A DNA stretch of 21,525 bases from Bacteroidota bacterium (GTDB lineage: Bacteria; Bacteroidota; Bacteroidia; Bacteroidales; UBA10428): assembly GCA_017860375.1 (NCBI GenBank), contig JAGDMB010000008.1:1-21525 (forward strand), in the 5' to 3' direction. The notes below the pieces were generated by a model. It was not told the origin of the DNA and searched no databases. It worked only from the letters and a program-made list of their open reading frames with translations. The position numbers and the translations under genes are program-made. Of the stretch, positions 1 to 8,249 are shown one piece after another (the stretch's first letter is position 1; each line of letters starts with the position of its first letter).

Positions 1-2354
1 CTGTGCTCGGTCCTTTTGATTATTTCATCCTGCAGGTCGGTGCCGAGGTCGTTGAAGTAGTCGCTGTAACCGGCCACGCGCACGATCAGGTCGCGATAAT
101 TCTCGGGGTGTTTCTGGGCATCCCTGAGGGTGTCGGCGGAAACCACGTTGAACTGGATATGATGCCCGTCAAGCCGGAAATAGCTTCGGATAAGCTTGGT
201 GATCTTCAGGATGGATTCCTCATCCTCAAAAAATTCAGGGGTGAACTTCTGGTTCAGCAACGTACCACCGGTCTTCAGATGATCGATCCTGGAAGCGGAT
301 TTTATGACCGCTGTCGGGCCATGGGTATCGGCTCCCTGCACGGGTGATATGCCTTCCGATAAGGGGATGCCCGCTTTCCGGCCGTCGGGCAATGCCCCGA
401 TAACGCTGCCGAAATAAACATGACAGGTGGTGGGCAGCAGATTGATACGGTGAGATCCGCCACGGCCATTGGGTTTACCGTTAACCGCGTCGTAATAGAT
501 TTCAAAGACTTCCAGCAGCCTTTCATCGGCTTCATCGTTGTCATTTCCGTATTTCGGCGTGTTGTAAATCAGGTCGTACCGCAACTGCTTGTTTTCCGTG
601 AAGTCGGATTTCAACGCGTCGAGCATCTCCTGCATCGAAATGGTTTTGTTGTCGTACACATGATGCTTCAGTGCTGCCAGGCAATCCGTCATGGTACCCA
701 GTCCCACCCCCTGGATGTAGGAAGTATTGTACCGGGCTCCTCCGGCCACATAGTCCGTTCCTTTTTTAATGCAGTCCTCGATGAGGATCGACAAAAAGGG
801 CACCGGCAGATGACGAGAGAAGATCCGTTCAATGATGTTATTGCCGCGAATCTTGATCATTGCAAAATGGTTCAGCTGGGTGCGGAAGGCATTCAGCAGT
901 TCCTCATACGTCTTGAAATCAACCGCCTCGCCTGTCTTTAAACCCAGTTGTTTGCCCGTCCTGGGATCGACACCGTTGTTCAGCGTAAGTTCGAGTATCT
1001 TGGGCATATTGAAATACCCGGTCAGGATATAGGCTTCCGTTCCAAATGCCCCGGTTTCCACACAGCCGCTTGCGCCGCCTTTCCGGGCATCGATAAGGTC
1101 CTTTCCCTGCCTCAGCATTTCCTGGATGAGGGCGTCGGTATTGAATACCGACGGCTGTCCGAATCCGGTTTTAATGATCTTCACGGCCCGGTTGACAAAG
1201 GCATCGGGATTTTTCTTGGATACCTGCACCATCGAGCTGGGCTGCAGCAGACGCATTTCCTCGATGACATCGAGCAGCATATAACTCATCTCGTTCACGG
1301 CGTCGGTACCGTCCTCTTTCACACCCCCCAGGTTGATCAGGCAGAAATCGGTATAGGTATTGCTTTCCTGTGCGGTAACGCCCACTTTCGGCGGTGAAGG
1401 ATGGTTGTTGAATTTGATCCAGAAGGCCTGCAGAAGTTCGATCGCTTTGTCTTTGGTCAGGTTGCCCTGTGCGATGTCTTTTTGATAAAAGGGCAGCAGA
1501 TGCTGATCAAGCCGTCCGGGATTAAAGGAATCCCAGGGATTGGCTTCGAGGATCACCCCCAGGTGGACAAACCAGTAGTATTGCAGGGCTTCGTGCAGGT
1601 TTTCAGGGGCATGAGCCGGCACTTTTCTGCAGACTTCCGCCATTTTTATCAGTTCGGCCTTTCGCGAATCACTGCCTTCACTTTTTGCAAGCTTTTCAAG
1701 CATCGCAGCATGCCGTTCCGCGAATCCGATCAGGGCATTGGCCGTCACTTCCATAGCTTTTAGCTCTTCAGCTTTATCATAGGCGTTGGGATCATGAACG
1801 GGATCAAGTGTTTCAAGACTCTGTCGGATCTCCCTGATGAAATCGAGCATGCCCTTCCGGTAGATTGCATCCCCGCACACGGTATGCCCCGGTGCCCGTT
1901 GTTCCTGGAATTCGGTGAATATACCGGCGGAATAAGCATCCAGCCATTCACGGCTCATGGTTCCCATCACTTTTTCACGGTTTGACCTCCCGGTCCAGTA
2001 GGGTATGATCTTTTCTTCATATGCCCTGCGGGTCTCCTCATCGACCCTGAAAAATACCTTTTCCCTGGAATTCAGGATATCCAGGTCCTTCAGCGAATGA
2101 ATGTTGATCTCGGGATAGGTGGGTGTCGCCTTTGGTTCGGGGCCCCTTTCCCCCACGATGAGTTCATCCTCGCCTATATAGATGGCCTTGTTCATGAGGA
2201 TGTATTCAAAGGACCTGGCCCGTGTCATCGGTACCGAAAGTCCCCTTGCTCCCTCACTCTGGTAAAAATCCGTCAGGAGCAATGCCCTCTCGGCCGATAT
2301 CCGGTTGACGGCATTGATGCTTTTTTCCCTGAGTTTTTTAATCCGTGCGTTCAT
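1..2354 (-). CDS. hypD: trans-4-hydroxy-L-proline dehydratase (glycyl radical enzyme), C-terminus cut by window edge
   Basis: Glycyl radical enzyme predicted to dehydrate trans-4-hydroxy-L-proline to (S)-1-pyrroline-5-carboxylate, which a reductase turns into proline. It would act in the cytosol of anaerobes. The frame is open from the ATG at 2354 to the window edge, 784 codons. Seen: catalytic thiyl cysteine and partner glutamate in GASGCVETG (Cys431, Glu433), and the glycyl radical motif RVAGYSDYF with Gly762. The active-site segments RAPGHTVCGD, NPWDSFNPGRLDQHL, QPSSMVQVSKK, EAYILTGYFN and LLPTTCHVYFG match, from memory, Clostridioides difficile HypD (Cys434/Gly765, a constant offset of 3). 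They fit HypD better than choline lyase, glycerol dehydratase or pyruvate formate-lyase. The last codons read IKRTEH, so only about five residues are missing. The activase lies 64 bases upstream on the same strand. No pyrroline-5-carboxylate reductase is visible; it could lie beyond the edge. Substrate assignment is by motif memory, not by alignment. Confidence 0.88.
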   Translation of the reverse strand, partial: MNARIKKLREKSINAVNRISAERALLLTDFYQSEGARGLSVPMTRARSFEYILMNKAIYIGEDELIVGERGPEPKATPTYPEINIHSLKDLDILNSREKVFFRVDEETRRAYEEKIIPYWTGRSNREKVMGTMSREWLDAYSAGIFTEFQEQRAPGHTVCGDAIYRKGMLDFIREIRQSLETLDPVHDPNAYDKAEELKAMEVTANALIGFAERHAAMLEKLAKSEGSDSRKAELIKMAEVCRKVPAHAPENLHEALQYYWFVHLGVILEANPWDSFNPGRLDQHLLPFYQKDIAQGNLTKDKAIELLQAFWIKFNNHPSPPKVGVTAQESNTYTDFCLINLGGVKEDGTDAVNEMSYMLLDVIEEMRLLQPSSMVQVSKKNPDAFVNRAVKIIKTGFGQPSVFNTDALIQEMLRQGKDLIDARKGGASGCVETGAFGTEAYILTGYFNMPKILELTLNNGVDPRTGKQLGLKTGEAVDFKTYEELLNAFRTQLNHFAMIKIRGNNIIERIFSRHLPVPFLSILIEDCIKKGTDYVAGGARYNTSYIQGVGLGTMTDCLAALKHHVYDNKTISMQEMLDALKSDFTENKQLRYDLIYNTPKYGNDNDEADERLLEVFEIYYDAVNGKPNGRGGSHRINLLPTTCHVYFGSVIGALPDGRKAGIPLSEGISPVQGADTHGPTAVIKSASRIDHLKTGGTLLNQKFTPEFFEDEESILKITKLIRSYFRLDGHHIQFNVVSADTLRDAQKHPENYRDLIVRVAGYSDYFNDLGTDLQDEIIKRTEH

Positions 2355-2418
2355 AATTCAGAATTATTATTGTATTATTTCTTTGAGGCCTTTGTGCACT
2401 TTGCGTTTATTGTTTTCA

Positions 2419-3216
2419 TCATCCACCAATGGTGACTTTAAATCCGCCCTTCTGAAACACCTGCAAATAGGGCAGAAGATCATTCTTTTTTAGCGACGGT
2501 ACCCCGTCCATGGGATTCGGCATGGCAAACCTTTTATATTTATTGGTTCCCAGCGAATGATAGGGCAGAAGGTCAACCTGCTCGATCGTGCCGTCCAGTG
2601 ATTTCAGGAAACCCATCATCTCCGCCATATCGTTTTCGGTATGGTTAAAGGCGGGTATGACAGGTATCCGGATGCGTACCGGCTTGCCGCTTTTTAAAAG
2701 GTATTGCAGGTTATCCCGGATGATTTCATTGGAAAATCCTGTTGACTGCAAATGTTTCGCCGGATCATGGTGTTTGTAGTCAAACAGGAACAAGCTGGTA
2801 AAGGGCAGAATCGGATCGAAGGCTTTCCGGTGTATATGCCCGCTGGTGTCCACCGCCGTATGCAGCCCTTCGCGCTGACAGGTTTCCAGGCTCTCCAGCA
2901 GAAATTCGGGCTGCAACAAAGGCTCGCCACCCGAGAAGGTCACTCCTCCGCCGGACTCTTCGTAAAATACTTTGTCGCGGATCAGGATATTCATCACCTC
3001 ATCCACACCATAAGCCCGGCCCACCCATTCCTCCTGTTCAAACCATTCTTCGTCCACCATGACCTTCTTTTGAAATTTAAAGGGCAAGGGATCGATGCTT
3101 TCCGGGTTGTGACACCAGCGGCAGGACAGGGGACATCCTTTGAAAAAAACCGTGGTGCGGATGCCCGGCCCGTCATGTGTGGCAAAACGCCTGATATCAA
3201 AAATGATCCCTTTCAC
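2419..3216 (-). CDS. Glycyl radical enzyme activase (radical SAM), partner of HypD
   Basis: Radical SAM protein of 265 residues that would use a [4Fe-4S] cluster and S-adenosylmethionine to install the glycyl radical on the adjacent dehydratase. Seen: N-terminal DIRRFATHDGPGIRTTVF, the cluster motif C-PLS-C-RW-C (CxxxCxxC) at about residues 28-35 followed by HNPES, and the SAM-binding segment GGGVTFSGGEPLLQ. The start is GTG at 3216, chosen because the family begins at MKGxIFDIxRF. Most activases of hydroxyproline, glycerol, choline and hydroxyphenylacetate radical enzymes carry a ferredoxin-like insert with extra cysteines after HNPES. Here that stretch is only about 28 residues long and has no cysteine; the whole protein has four, the fourth being in LETCQREG. 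In this respect it resembles pyruvate formate-lyase activase. Its stop lies 64 bases before the hypD start, so the two are probably one transcript, with the activase first. Confidence 0.88.
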   Translation of the reverse strand: MKGIIFDIRRFATHDGPGIRTTVFFKGCPLSCRWCHNPESIDPLPFKFQKKVMVDEEWFEQEEWVGRAYGVDEVMNILIRDKVFYEESGGGVTFSGGEPLLQPEFLLESLETCQREGLHTAVDTSGHIHRKAFDPILPFTSLFLFDYKHHDPAKHLQSTGFSNEIIRDNLQYLLKSGKPVRIRIPVIPAFNHTENDMAEMMGFLKSLDGTIEQVDLLPYHSLGTNKYKRFAMPNPMDGVPSLKKNDLLPYLQVFQKGGFKVTIGG

Positions 3217-3484
3217 AGTTTACAATTGCATGATTTGTCGGAAAAATGAAAACAAGAAATAACAGGAAGAAAAAGACATTTCCCCCGTGTCGGTAAATGA
3301 GGGAAAAAAAGGAAGGAAAAGTTTATATCATCCAGCACTCGTAAAGGCCTTTGCCAAACCGGTGATACAGGGTATTATGGTAACGGGTATCTCTTATCAT
3401 AAAACCAATTATTACAATTCATGCAAATATACACTATTTTTGTGTCATAGCGCTGTAATCCCAGCATAACTTTACGCTTTAACA
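3217..3484. other. Divergent intergenic region, activase / CaCA antiporter
   Basis: This 268-base spacer separates the leftward activase-hypD pair from the rightward antiporter. It holds a minus-strand TATATTTG box (entered separately), which would give the activase an untranslated leader of about 200 bases. It also holds an imperfect dyad with GATAC at 3364-3368 and GTATC at 3387-3391, and two direct copies of GGGTAT inside it. The part next to the activase, around 3240-3320, is purine-rich on the plus strand. The short open frame at 3287-3469 has no family resemblance and is probably chance. I recognise no riboswitch class. Confidence 0.4.
3424..3431 (-). promoter_or_regulatory. Bacteroidetes -7 promoter element for the activase-hypD transcript
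   Basis: On the minus strand the bases read TATATTTG, an exact match to the Bacteroidetes -7 consensus TAnnTTTG. I see no clear -33 TTTG at the expected 19-21 base distance, so support rests on the -7 box and its position in a divergent spacer. It lies about 208 bases upstream of the activase start. Confidence 0.4.
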
Positions 3485-4438
3485 ATGTTCTGGACAATAC
3501 TATGGCTGGCGGCCGGATTTTTATTGCTGATTAAGGGGGCTGACTTCCTTGTCAAGGGTGCGTCTTCACTGGCAAGGCGTTTTAATATTCCCGAAATCAT
3601 CATTGGCCTCACCATTGTGGCTTTCGGAACGTCCACTCCCGAACTGGTTGTGAACATCGTTGCATCGGTCGAAGGTCGGGGTGAGGTAGTGCTGGGGAAT
3701 GTGATCGGCAGCAATAATTTTAATACCTTTTTCATTTTAGGTGTTGCCGCTCTTATTTTTCCGCTTACCATTCACCGTTCCATAATCCTGAAGGAAATTC
3801 CCTATACCCTGATAGCGGCCTGTGCCGTTTTGCTGCTGGCGAATGACATGCTGCTGTTCAACAGGGAAAACAATTGGCTGGGACGGATCGACGGCCTGAT
3901 TCTGCTGGGATTCTTTATCATCATTCTGATCTATATATTCCGGAACCAGCAGAACAGAAGCCTGGATGACTCGACAAGCGCGGGCTATTATTCGATTCAG
4001 AAAACTGTACTATTGCTGGCTGCAGGATTTGCAGGACTGATCATCGGGGGCAAGCTGGCAGTAGACAATGCCGTGATCCTGGCGCAGAGGATAGGCCTGA
4101 GTGAAAGGATCATCAGTCTTACCGTCCTTGCTGCAGGGACTTCACTGCCTGAGCTGGCTGCCTCGGCAGTGGCCGCCTACCGGAAAAAATCAGATATTGC
4201 CATTGGCAATATTGTCGGCTCCAGCATCTTCAATATTTTTTTCATTCTGGCTGTCAGCTTCCTCATTGCACCTGTAAGGTATCCGGTAACGTTCAATACG
4301 GATCTTGCCCTTTTCCTGGCGGGTACGGTACTGTTGATTCTTTTTACCTACACCGGCAGGAAAGCAAAAATTGACCGGTGGGAGGCAATAGTATTGATGG
4401 GTATATTTATCGGGTATACGGTTTTTCTGTTACGATGA
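3485..4438 (+). CDS. Sodium/calcium antiporter, CaCA family (YrbG-like)
   Basis: Inner-membrane cation/Ca2+ exchanger of 317 residues that would expel Ca2+ using the Na+ (possibly K+ or H+) gradient. Seen: two inverted halves, each with the family's alpha-repeat. The first has GLTIVAFGTSTPELVVN (residues 41-57) and GNVIGSNNFN. The second has SLTVLAAGTSLPELAAS with GTSLPE at residues 218-223, then GNIVGSSIFN. The acidic residues Glu53 and Glu223 in the GTSxPE motifs are the expected ion-binding residues. About ten hydrophobic helices are visible, with a polar loop (RNQQNRSLDDSTS) between the halves. Length is usual for bacterial members. The ATG at 3485 begins MFWTILW, straight into the first helix, which is normal here. 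It is transcribed away from the activase, and the LtaS-like gene follows 68 bases later on the same strand. Exact ion preference cannot be read from sequence. Confidence 0.92.
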   Translation: MFWTILWLAAGFLLLIKGADFLVKGASSLARRFNIPEIIIGLTIVAFGTSTPELVVNIVASVEGRGEVVLGNVIGSNNFNTFFILGVAALIFPLTIHRSIILKEIPYTLIAACAVLLLANDMLLFNRENNWLGRIDGLILLGFFIIILIYIFRNQQNRSLDDSTSAGYYSIQKTVLLLAAGFAGLIIGGKLAVDNAVILAQRIGLSERIISLTVLAAGTSLPELAASAVAAYRKKSDIAIGNIVGSSIFNIFFILAVSFLIAPVRYPVTFNTDLALFLAGTVLLILFTYTGRKAKIDRWEAIVLMGIFIGYTVFLLR

Positions 4439-4475
4439 ATTTTTAAACCGGATCATGATATTATCTGGAAATTCT

Positions 4476-4483
4476 TAATTTTG
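4476..4483 (+). promoter_or_regulatory. Bacteroidetes -7 promoter element for the LtaS-like gene
   Basis: TAATTTTG matches TAnnTTTG exactly and lies 23 bases before the ATG of the LtaS-like gene, a sensible distance for a short leader. A -33 TTTG is not evident. The gene may therefore have its own promoter besides any read-through from the antiporter. Confidence 0.4.
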
Positions 4484-4506
4484 GCGCTTCCAACTTTGTT
4501 TTTACG

Positions 4507-6339
4507 ATGAAAGGCCGCCTGCAATTTATTTTCACCTACCTCTTCTTCTGGTTTGTTCTATTCATCATTGGCAAGTTTATTTTTCTGCTGTATCAGTTCA
4601 ATCAATCCTTTGCCCTTCCGATCGCCGATTGGTTCCGGATATACGGGCACGGATTGCGGCTCGACTTTTCCACACTGGGTTATTTTTCACTGATACCGGT
4701 ACTTATCCTTTCTGTTACCTCTTTCTGGAAAGGGAAAACAGCCTGGCATTGTTTGAATGTATACACCATTATCGCCATCATCCTGTTTCTGATGGTATCG
4801 ATTACCGACCTTGTTATATTCAGGGCCTGGTCGGTACATCTTGACTATCTCCCCCTGCAATATCTGGTGTCGCCTAAGGAAGTCACGGCCAATCTTAGCT
4901 GGTATTATTTTTTAATTCTGCTGGCTGTCGTATCCCTGTTTTTTTATTTGCTTTATTCCTTTTACAGGAGAAGGATTGCTTCCCTGCTCCTGAATGCTTC
5001 AAACGGAGGCTGGAAATCGGCCCTGCTGTTTCTGTTCTTCCTTTTGTTGCTTTTTCCACCCATCCGCGGAGGCTTGAGAACGACCCCGATCAACGTCAGC
5101 AGTGCATATTTTCACAAAAACATCTTTGCCAACCAGGCCGCCATTAATCCGCTGTGGTATTTCGGCCATTCGGTTGTTGAAGGAAAGGAAACACGGAATC
5201 CCTATGCTTTCTTTAAAGAAAAGGGCTATGAAAAGGACCTGGAACAATTGTATAGTTCCACCGGTGAAACGGATAAGGTCCTGAACCGTGAAAAGCCTGT
5301 CATTATTCTGGTGGTAATGGAAACCTTTACGGCCAAACTGGTTGAATCCCTGGGAGGACCGCCGGACGTAACACCACAATTCAACCGCTGGTCCCGTGAA
5401 GGCATATTGTTTACGCATGTGTACGCCAACGGCACCCGAACAGACAGGGGATTGTTAGCCATCATAAGCGGTTTCCCGACCGTTGAACCGCTCAGTGTCT
5501 TAAAATATCCGGAAAAAACAAATAAAATGACCTATCTCTCCCGCGACCTGATCCGGAATGAGTATAATGCCTCTTTCTACTACGGGGGAGATGTAGATTT
5601 CGCCAATATGAAATCATACCTCATGAACGGAGGTTTCCATCGTATCGTGTCGGAAAAGGATTTTTCCTCCTACCATGGTTACAGAAGCAATTGGGGTGTT
5701 CCGGATCATGTTGTGTATGATACGCTTCTGAGCGATGTGATCAGCCGGAACGATACCGGATTTTATGTGATGCTGACCCTCAGCCATCATGAGCCATTCA
5801 ATATACCGGGAGAACCGCACTTCCCCGACGGAGGTTTTGCCAATAAGTTTTACAGCTCAGCTTACTATGCCGACAGCTGCCTGGGGGACTTCCTGCACAA
5901 AATGAAAAGCAGCGAAAGATGGAATGACTGTCTGATCGTAATTGTTGCAGACCACGGAAGTCCTTTCCCGGAATTCAGCCAGTACCAGGACCCTGCCAAG
6001 TACAAAATTCCGATGCTTTGGCTGGGCGGCGCCCTTAAGAAGGATTCCGTCGTGTCAAAATACTGTTCCCAGTCGGATATCGCAGTCACGCTTCTGCACC
6101 AGCTGGGAATCGATAATAATAACTATGTTCTTGGAAAGGATATTTTATCTCCGTCCTCCGGTTCTTTTACTTTCTATTCCTTTAAAGACGGTATGGCAAT
6201 GATGTCGGACAGCGTGCAGTTCGGCCTTGATTTTATATCCGGCAATACCCTTTTTTCCAGCGGACCGGTAACAGACCGCGAAATATATTATGCAAAAGCC
6301 CTGCAGCAATTTATATACAGCTATTATCTCACCTTATAA
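4507..6339 (+). CDS. LTA synthase family protein (membrane phosphoglycerol-transferase-like, sulfatase fold)
   Basis: Membrane enzyme of 610 residues with about five N-terminal transmembrane helices (roughly residues 8-190) and a periplasmic alkaline-phosphatase/sulfatase-fold domain (roughly 262-560). Seen: the metal and nucleophile residues expected for LtaS/MdoB enzymes, namely Glu272 in VVMETFTAK, Thr312 in NGTRTDRGLLAI (probable nucleophile), His427/His428 in LSHHEPFN and Asp482-His483 in VADHGSPFPE. Known relatives transfer phosphoglycerol from phosphatidylglycerol to teichoic acids or periplasmic glucans, or phosphoethanolamine to lipid A. Bacteroidetes have no lipoteichoic acid, so the acceptor here is unknown; modification of a periplasmic or surface glycan is my inference. 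It follows the antiporter by 68 bases and converges on the ABC exporter gene with only 27 bases between the stop codons. Family is confident, substrate is not. Confidence 0.9.
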   Translation: MKGRLQFIFTYLFFWFVLFIIGKFIFLLYQFNQSFALPIADWFRIYGHGLRLDFSTLGYFSLIPVLILSVTSFWKGKTAWHCLNVYTIIAIILFLMVSITDLVIFRAWSVHLDYLPLQYLVSPKEVTANLSWYYFLILLAVVSLFFYLLYSFYRRRIASLLLNASNGGWKSALLFLFFLLLLFPPIRGGLRTTPINVSSAYFHKNIFANQAAINPLWYFGHSVVEGKETRNPYAFFKEKGYEKDLEQLYSSTGETDKVLNREKPVIILVVMETFTAKLVESLGGPPDVTPQFNRWSREGILFTHVYANGTRTDRGLLAIISGFPTVEPLSVLKYPEKTNKMTYLSRDLIRNEYNASFYYGGDVDFANMKSYLMNGGFHRIVSEKDFSSYHGYRSNWGVPDHVVYDTLLSDVISRNDTGFYVMLTLSHHEPFNIPGEPHFPDGGFANKFYSSAYYADSCLGDFLHKMKSSERWNDCLIVIVADHGSPFPEFSQYQDPAKYKIPMLWLGGALKKDSVVSKYCSQSDIAVTLLHQLGIDNNNYVLGKDILSPSSGSFTFYSFKDGMAMMSDSVQFGLDFISGNTLFSSGPVTDREIYYAKALQQFIYSYYLTL

Positions 6340-6367
6340 AACAAATTGCACAGGGTGGATTTTGTTT
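6339..6367. terminator. Possible weak bidirectional stem between convergent genes
   Basis: AAACAAA at 6339-6345 and TTTGTTT at 6361-6367 form a 7-base inverted repeat with a 15-base loop. It spans the gap between the converging stop codons and overlaps both of them. The stem is A-T rich and weak, so this is a tentative call. Confidence 0.2.
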
Positions 6368-8214
6368 CAGGATACAAAATACTGCATATCAAAAATCTTC
6401 CTGTATTCCCCGTTTTGCTTCATGAGTTCCTCGTGATTGCCTTTTTCGATGATCTCTCCGTTCTTTACCACATGGATTTCGTCGGCATCGATGATGGTAG
6501 AGAACCGGTGGGCAATGACGATTGAAGTGCGGTTTTGCATCAGGTGTGAAAGGGCATCCTGGACCAGTTTCTCCGATTCGGTGTCGAGGGCTGAGGTTGC
6601 CTCATCCAGGATGAGGATGGGCGGATTTTTGAGGATGGCCCGCGCAATGCTGATACGCTGGCGCTGTCCTCCGGAAAGCTTGCTTCCCCGGTCACCGATG
6701 CCGGTGTCATAGCCATTTTCCGTATTGATGATAAACTCATGTGCGTTGGCGATCTTTGCCGCCTCAATGACCTGCCCGGCGGTGGCCGTTTCCACCCCGA
6801 AGGCAATATTGTTGAAAAAGGTGTCGTTAAACAAGATCGGATCCTGGCTGACTATTCCCATCAGGTTCCTCAGATCGGATATCTTATAATCGCGTATATC
6901 CACACCGTCTATCATTATCTGTCCGCTGGTCACGTCATAGAGGCGGGGTAATAAATCGGCCAGGGTGGACTTCCCTGAGCCTGAATGGCCGACGAGTGCG
7001 ATCATCCGGCCTTTTTTAACCTTCAGGGATATGCCTTTCAGCACATAATCCGTTTTATACCGGAAACTGACATCGCGGTATTCTATGGCTTCATTAAATG
7101 CATGAATGGGCCGGGCATCTTTTTTCTCAACAATCGGATTCCCGGCATCCATGATGCGGTTGATGCGTTCCATGGCGGCCAGCCCTTTCTGAACGTGATA
7201 ATACTCTGTGGAAAATGCCTTGGACGGGTTGATGACACTGTAGAAGACGGCCAGGTACACCAGGAATTTTTCGGGACCGAGCACACTGGTGTGGTTAAGG
7301 ATGAGGTATCCACCATACCACATCACAATGATGACGAGGATGGTTCCCAGGAGCTCACTCAGCGGTGAAGCCAAATAATACCGTATATAAAGACGGTTCA
7401 TGATCTTCCGGTATTCTTCGATCTGTTTCCGGAACCGTTCCGATATTTTTTTCTCGGCCACGAATGCCTTTATGATTTTCAGCCCCGACAACGATTCTTC
7501 CACGGTGCTCATCAACTCTCCCATCTTGTTCTGGCCGGCCATGGACTTTTTCCGAAGGGTTTTGCCGACCTTTCCGATAATATAGCCCGCAGCAGGAAAT
7601 AACACCAGAACAAACAGGGTGAGCTGCCAGCTCATGATGAACAGGGTCACCACCGAAACCAGGATAATGATCGGACTTTTGATCAGCATTTCGGTTGCAC
7701 CGATTGCGGATAACTCCACCTCGGTTACGTCACCGGTGATGCGTGCGATAATATCCCCTTTCCGCTCTTCTGAGAAAAAACCCACCGGCAGCGACAGGGT
7801 CTTGTTGAAAAGCTGGGACCGAAGGTCACGCACCACACCGTTCCGGAAAAAAGTAATGTAATATGTGGACAGGTAGGTGAAGGTCACTTTAAAAAACACC
7901 ATGACGACCATGAAAAGCCCTATATATACCAGGGCCAGGGCAGGTCCCTGATTGTCCGATACCTGGGTAATGAGGCAGTAAACATTATGTTTTACCGCAT
8001 TTCCAAGGGAGTCCAGCGATCCAAATGCTTCATTCATTGAGATATAACCGTACACCTTCTGATCAAGGCCAAAGAGGATCTTCAGCAACGGGATCATGGT
8101 AATCAGGGAGAAAATGCTGAAAAGGGCACTGAGAAAATTAAAAACAACATTTAGGATCAGGTCTCTTTTGTAAGGCAAAAAGTATTTGCCGATGGTTTTG
8201 AAAAAAGCGTTCAT
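6367..8214 (-). CDS. ABC exporter, fused permease and ATPase (MsbA/lipid flippase type)
   Basis: Half-transporter of 615 residues that would work as a homodimer in the inner membrane. Seen: six hydrophobic helices in about residues 20-330, then a nucleotide-binding domain with Walker A GHSGSGKST (409-417), Q-loop around GIVSQDPILF, signature LSGGQRQR (513-520), Walker B and D-loop ILILDEATSALD, and H-loop IVIAHRFSTI. Length and order are those of MsbA-type exporters, which flip lipid A-core or other lipids, but drug and peptide exporters look alike, so substrate is not assigned. The ATG at 8214 is the natural start (MNAFFKTIGKYFLPY). It lies 35 bases downstream of purB on the same strand and is probably co-transcribed, though the two functions are not obviously linked. 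An early region rich in extra residues around 65-95, between helices 1 and 2, would be periplasmic. Confidence 0.93.
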   Translation of the reverse strand: MNAFFKTIGKYFLPYKRDLILNVVFNFLSALFSIFSLITMIPLLKILFGLDQKVYGYISMNEAFGSLDSLGNAVKHNVYCLITQVSDNQGPALALVYIGLFMVVMVFFKVTFTYLSTYYITFFRNGVVRDLRSQLFNKTLSLPVGFFSEERKGDIIARITGDVTEVELSAIGATEMLIKSPIIILVSVVTLFIMSWQLTLFVLVLFPAAGYIIGKVGKTLRKKSMAGQNKMGELMSTVEESLSGLKIIKAFVAEKKISERFRKQIEEYRKIMNRLYIRYYLASPLSELLGTILVIIVMWYGGYLILNHTSVLGPEKFLVYLAVFYSVINPSKAFSTEYYHVQKGLAAMERINRIMDAGNPIVEKKDARPIHAFNEAIEYRDVSFRYKTDYVLKGISLKVKKGRMIALVGHSGSGKSTLADLLPRLYDVTSGQIMIDGVDIRDYKISDLRNLMGIVSQDPILFNDTFFNNIAFGVETATAGQVIEAAKIANAHEFIINTENGYDTGIGDRGSKLSGGQRQRISIARAILKNPPILILDEATSALDTESEKLVQDALSHLMQNRTSIVIAHRFSTIIDADEIHVVKNGEIIEKGNHEELMKQNGEYRKIFDMQYFVS

Positions 8215-8249
8215 TATGGACAGGTCAGTGATTAAAGCATCAAACCGGT

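Noticed and set aside
1..2354. Reading the glycyl radical enzyme as pyruvate formate-lyase, choline trimethylamine-lyase or glycerol dehydratase
   Set aside because: Pyruvate formate-lyase has a Cys-Cys pair instead of GCVE, and the segments around the active site match HypD better than choline or glycerol lyases as I recall them.
3..2493. Series of plus-strand open frames (3-347, 420-941, 948-1397, 1401-1763, 2097-2435 and others)
   Set aside because: They lie antisense to the continuous hypD frame on the minus strand, which has clear glycyl radical motifs; the plus-strand products match no family.
2752..3249. Plus-strand frame of 165 residues
   Set aside because: Antisense shadow of the radical SAM activase gene; no recognisable domain.
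3287..3469. Plus-strand 60-residue frame in the activase/antiporter spacer
   Set aside because: No family resemblance, no plausible ribosome binding site, and it overlaps the likely promoter and leader of the activase gene.
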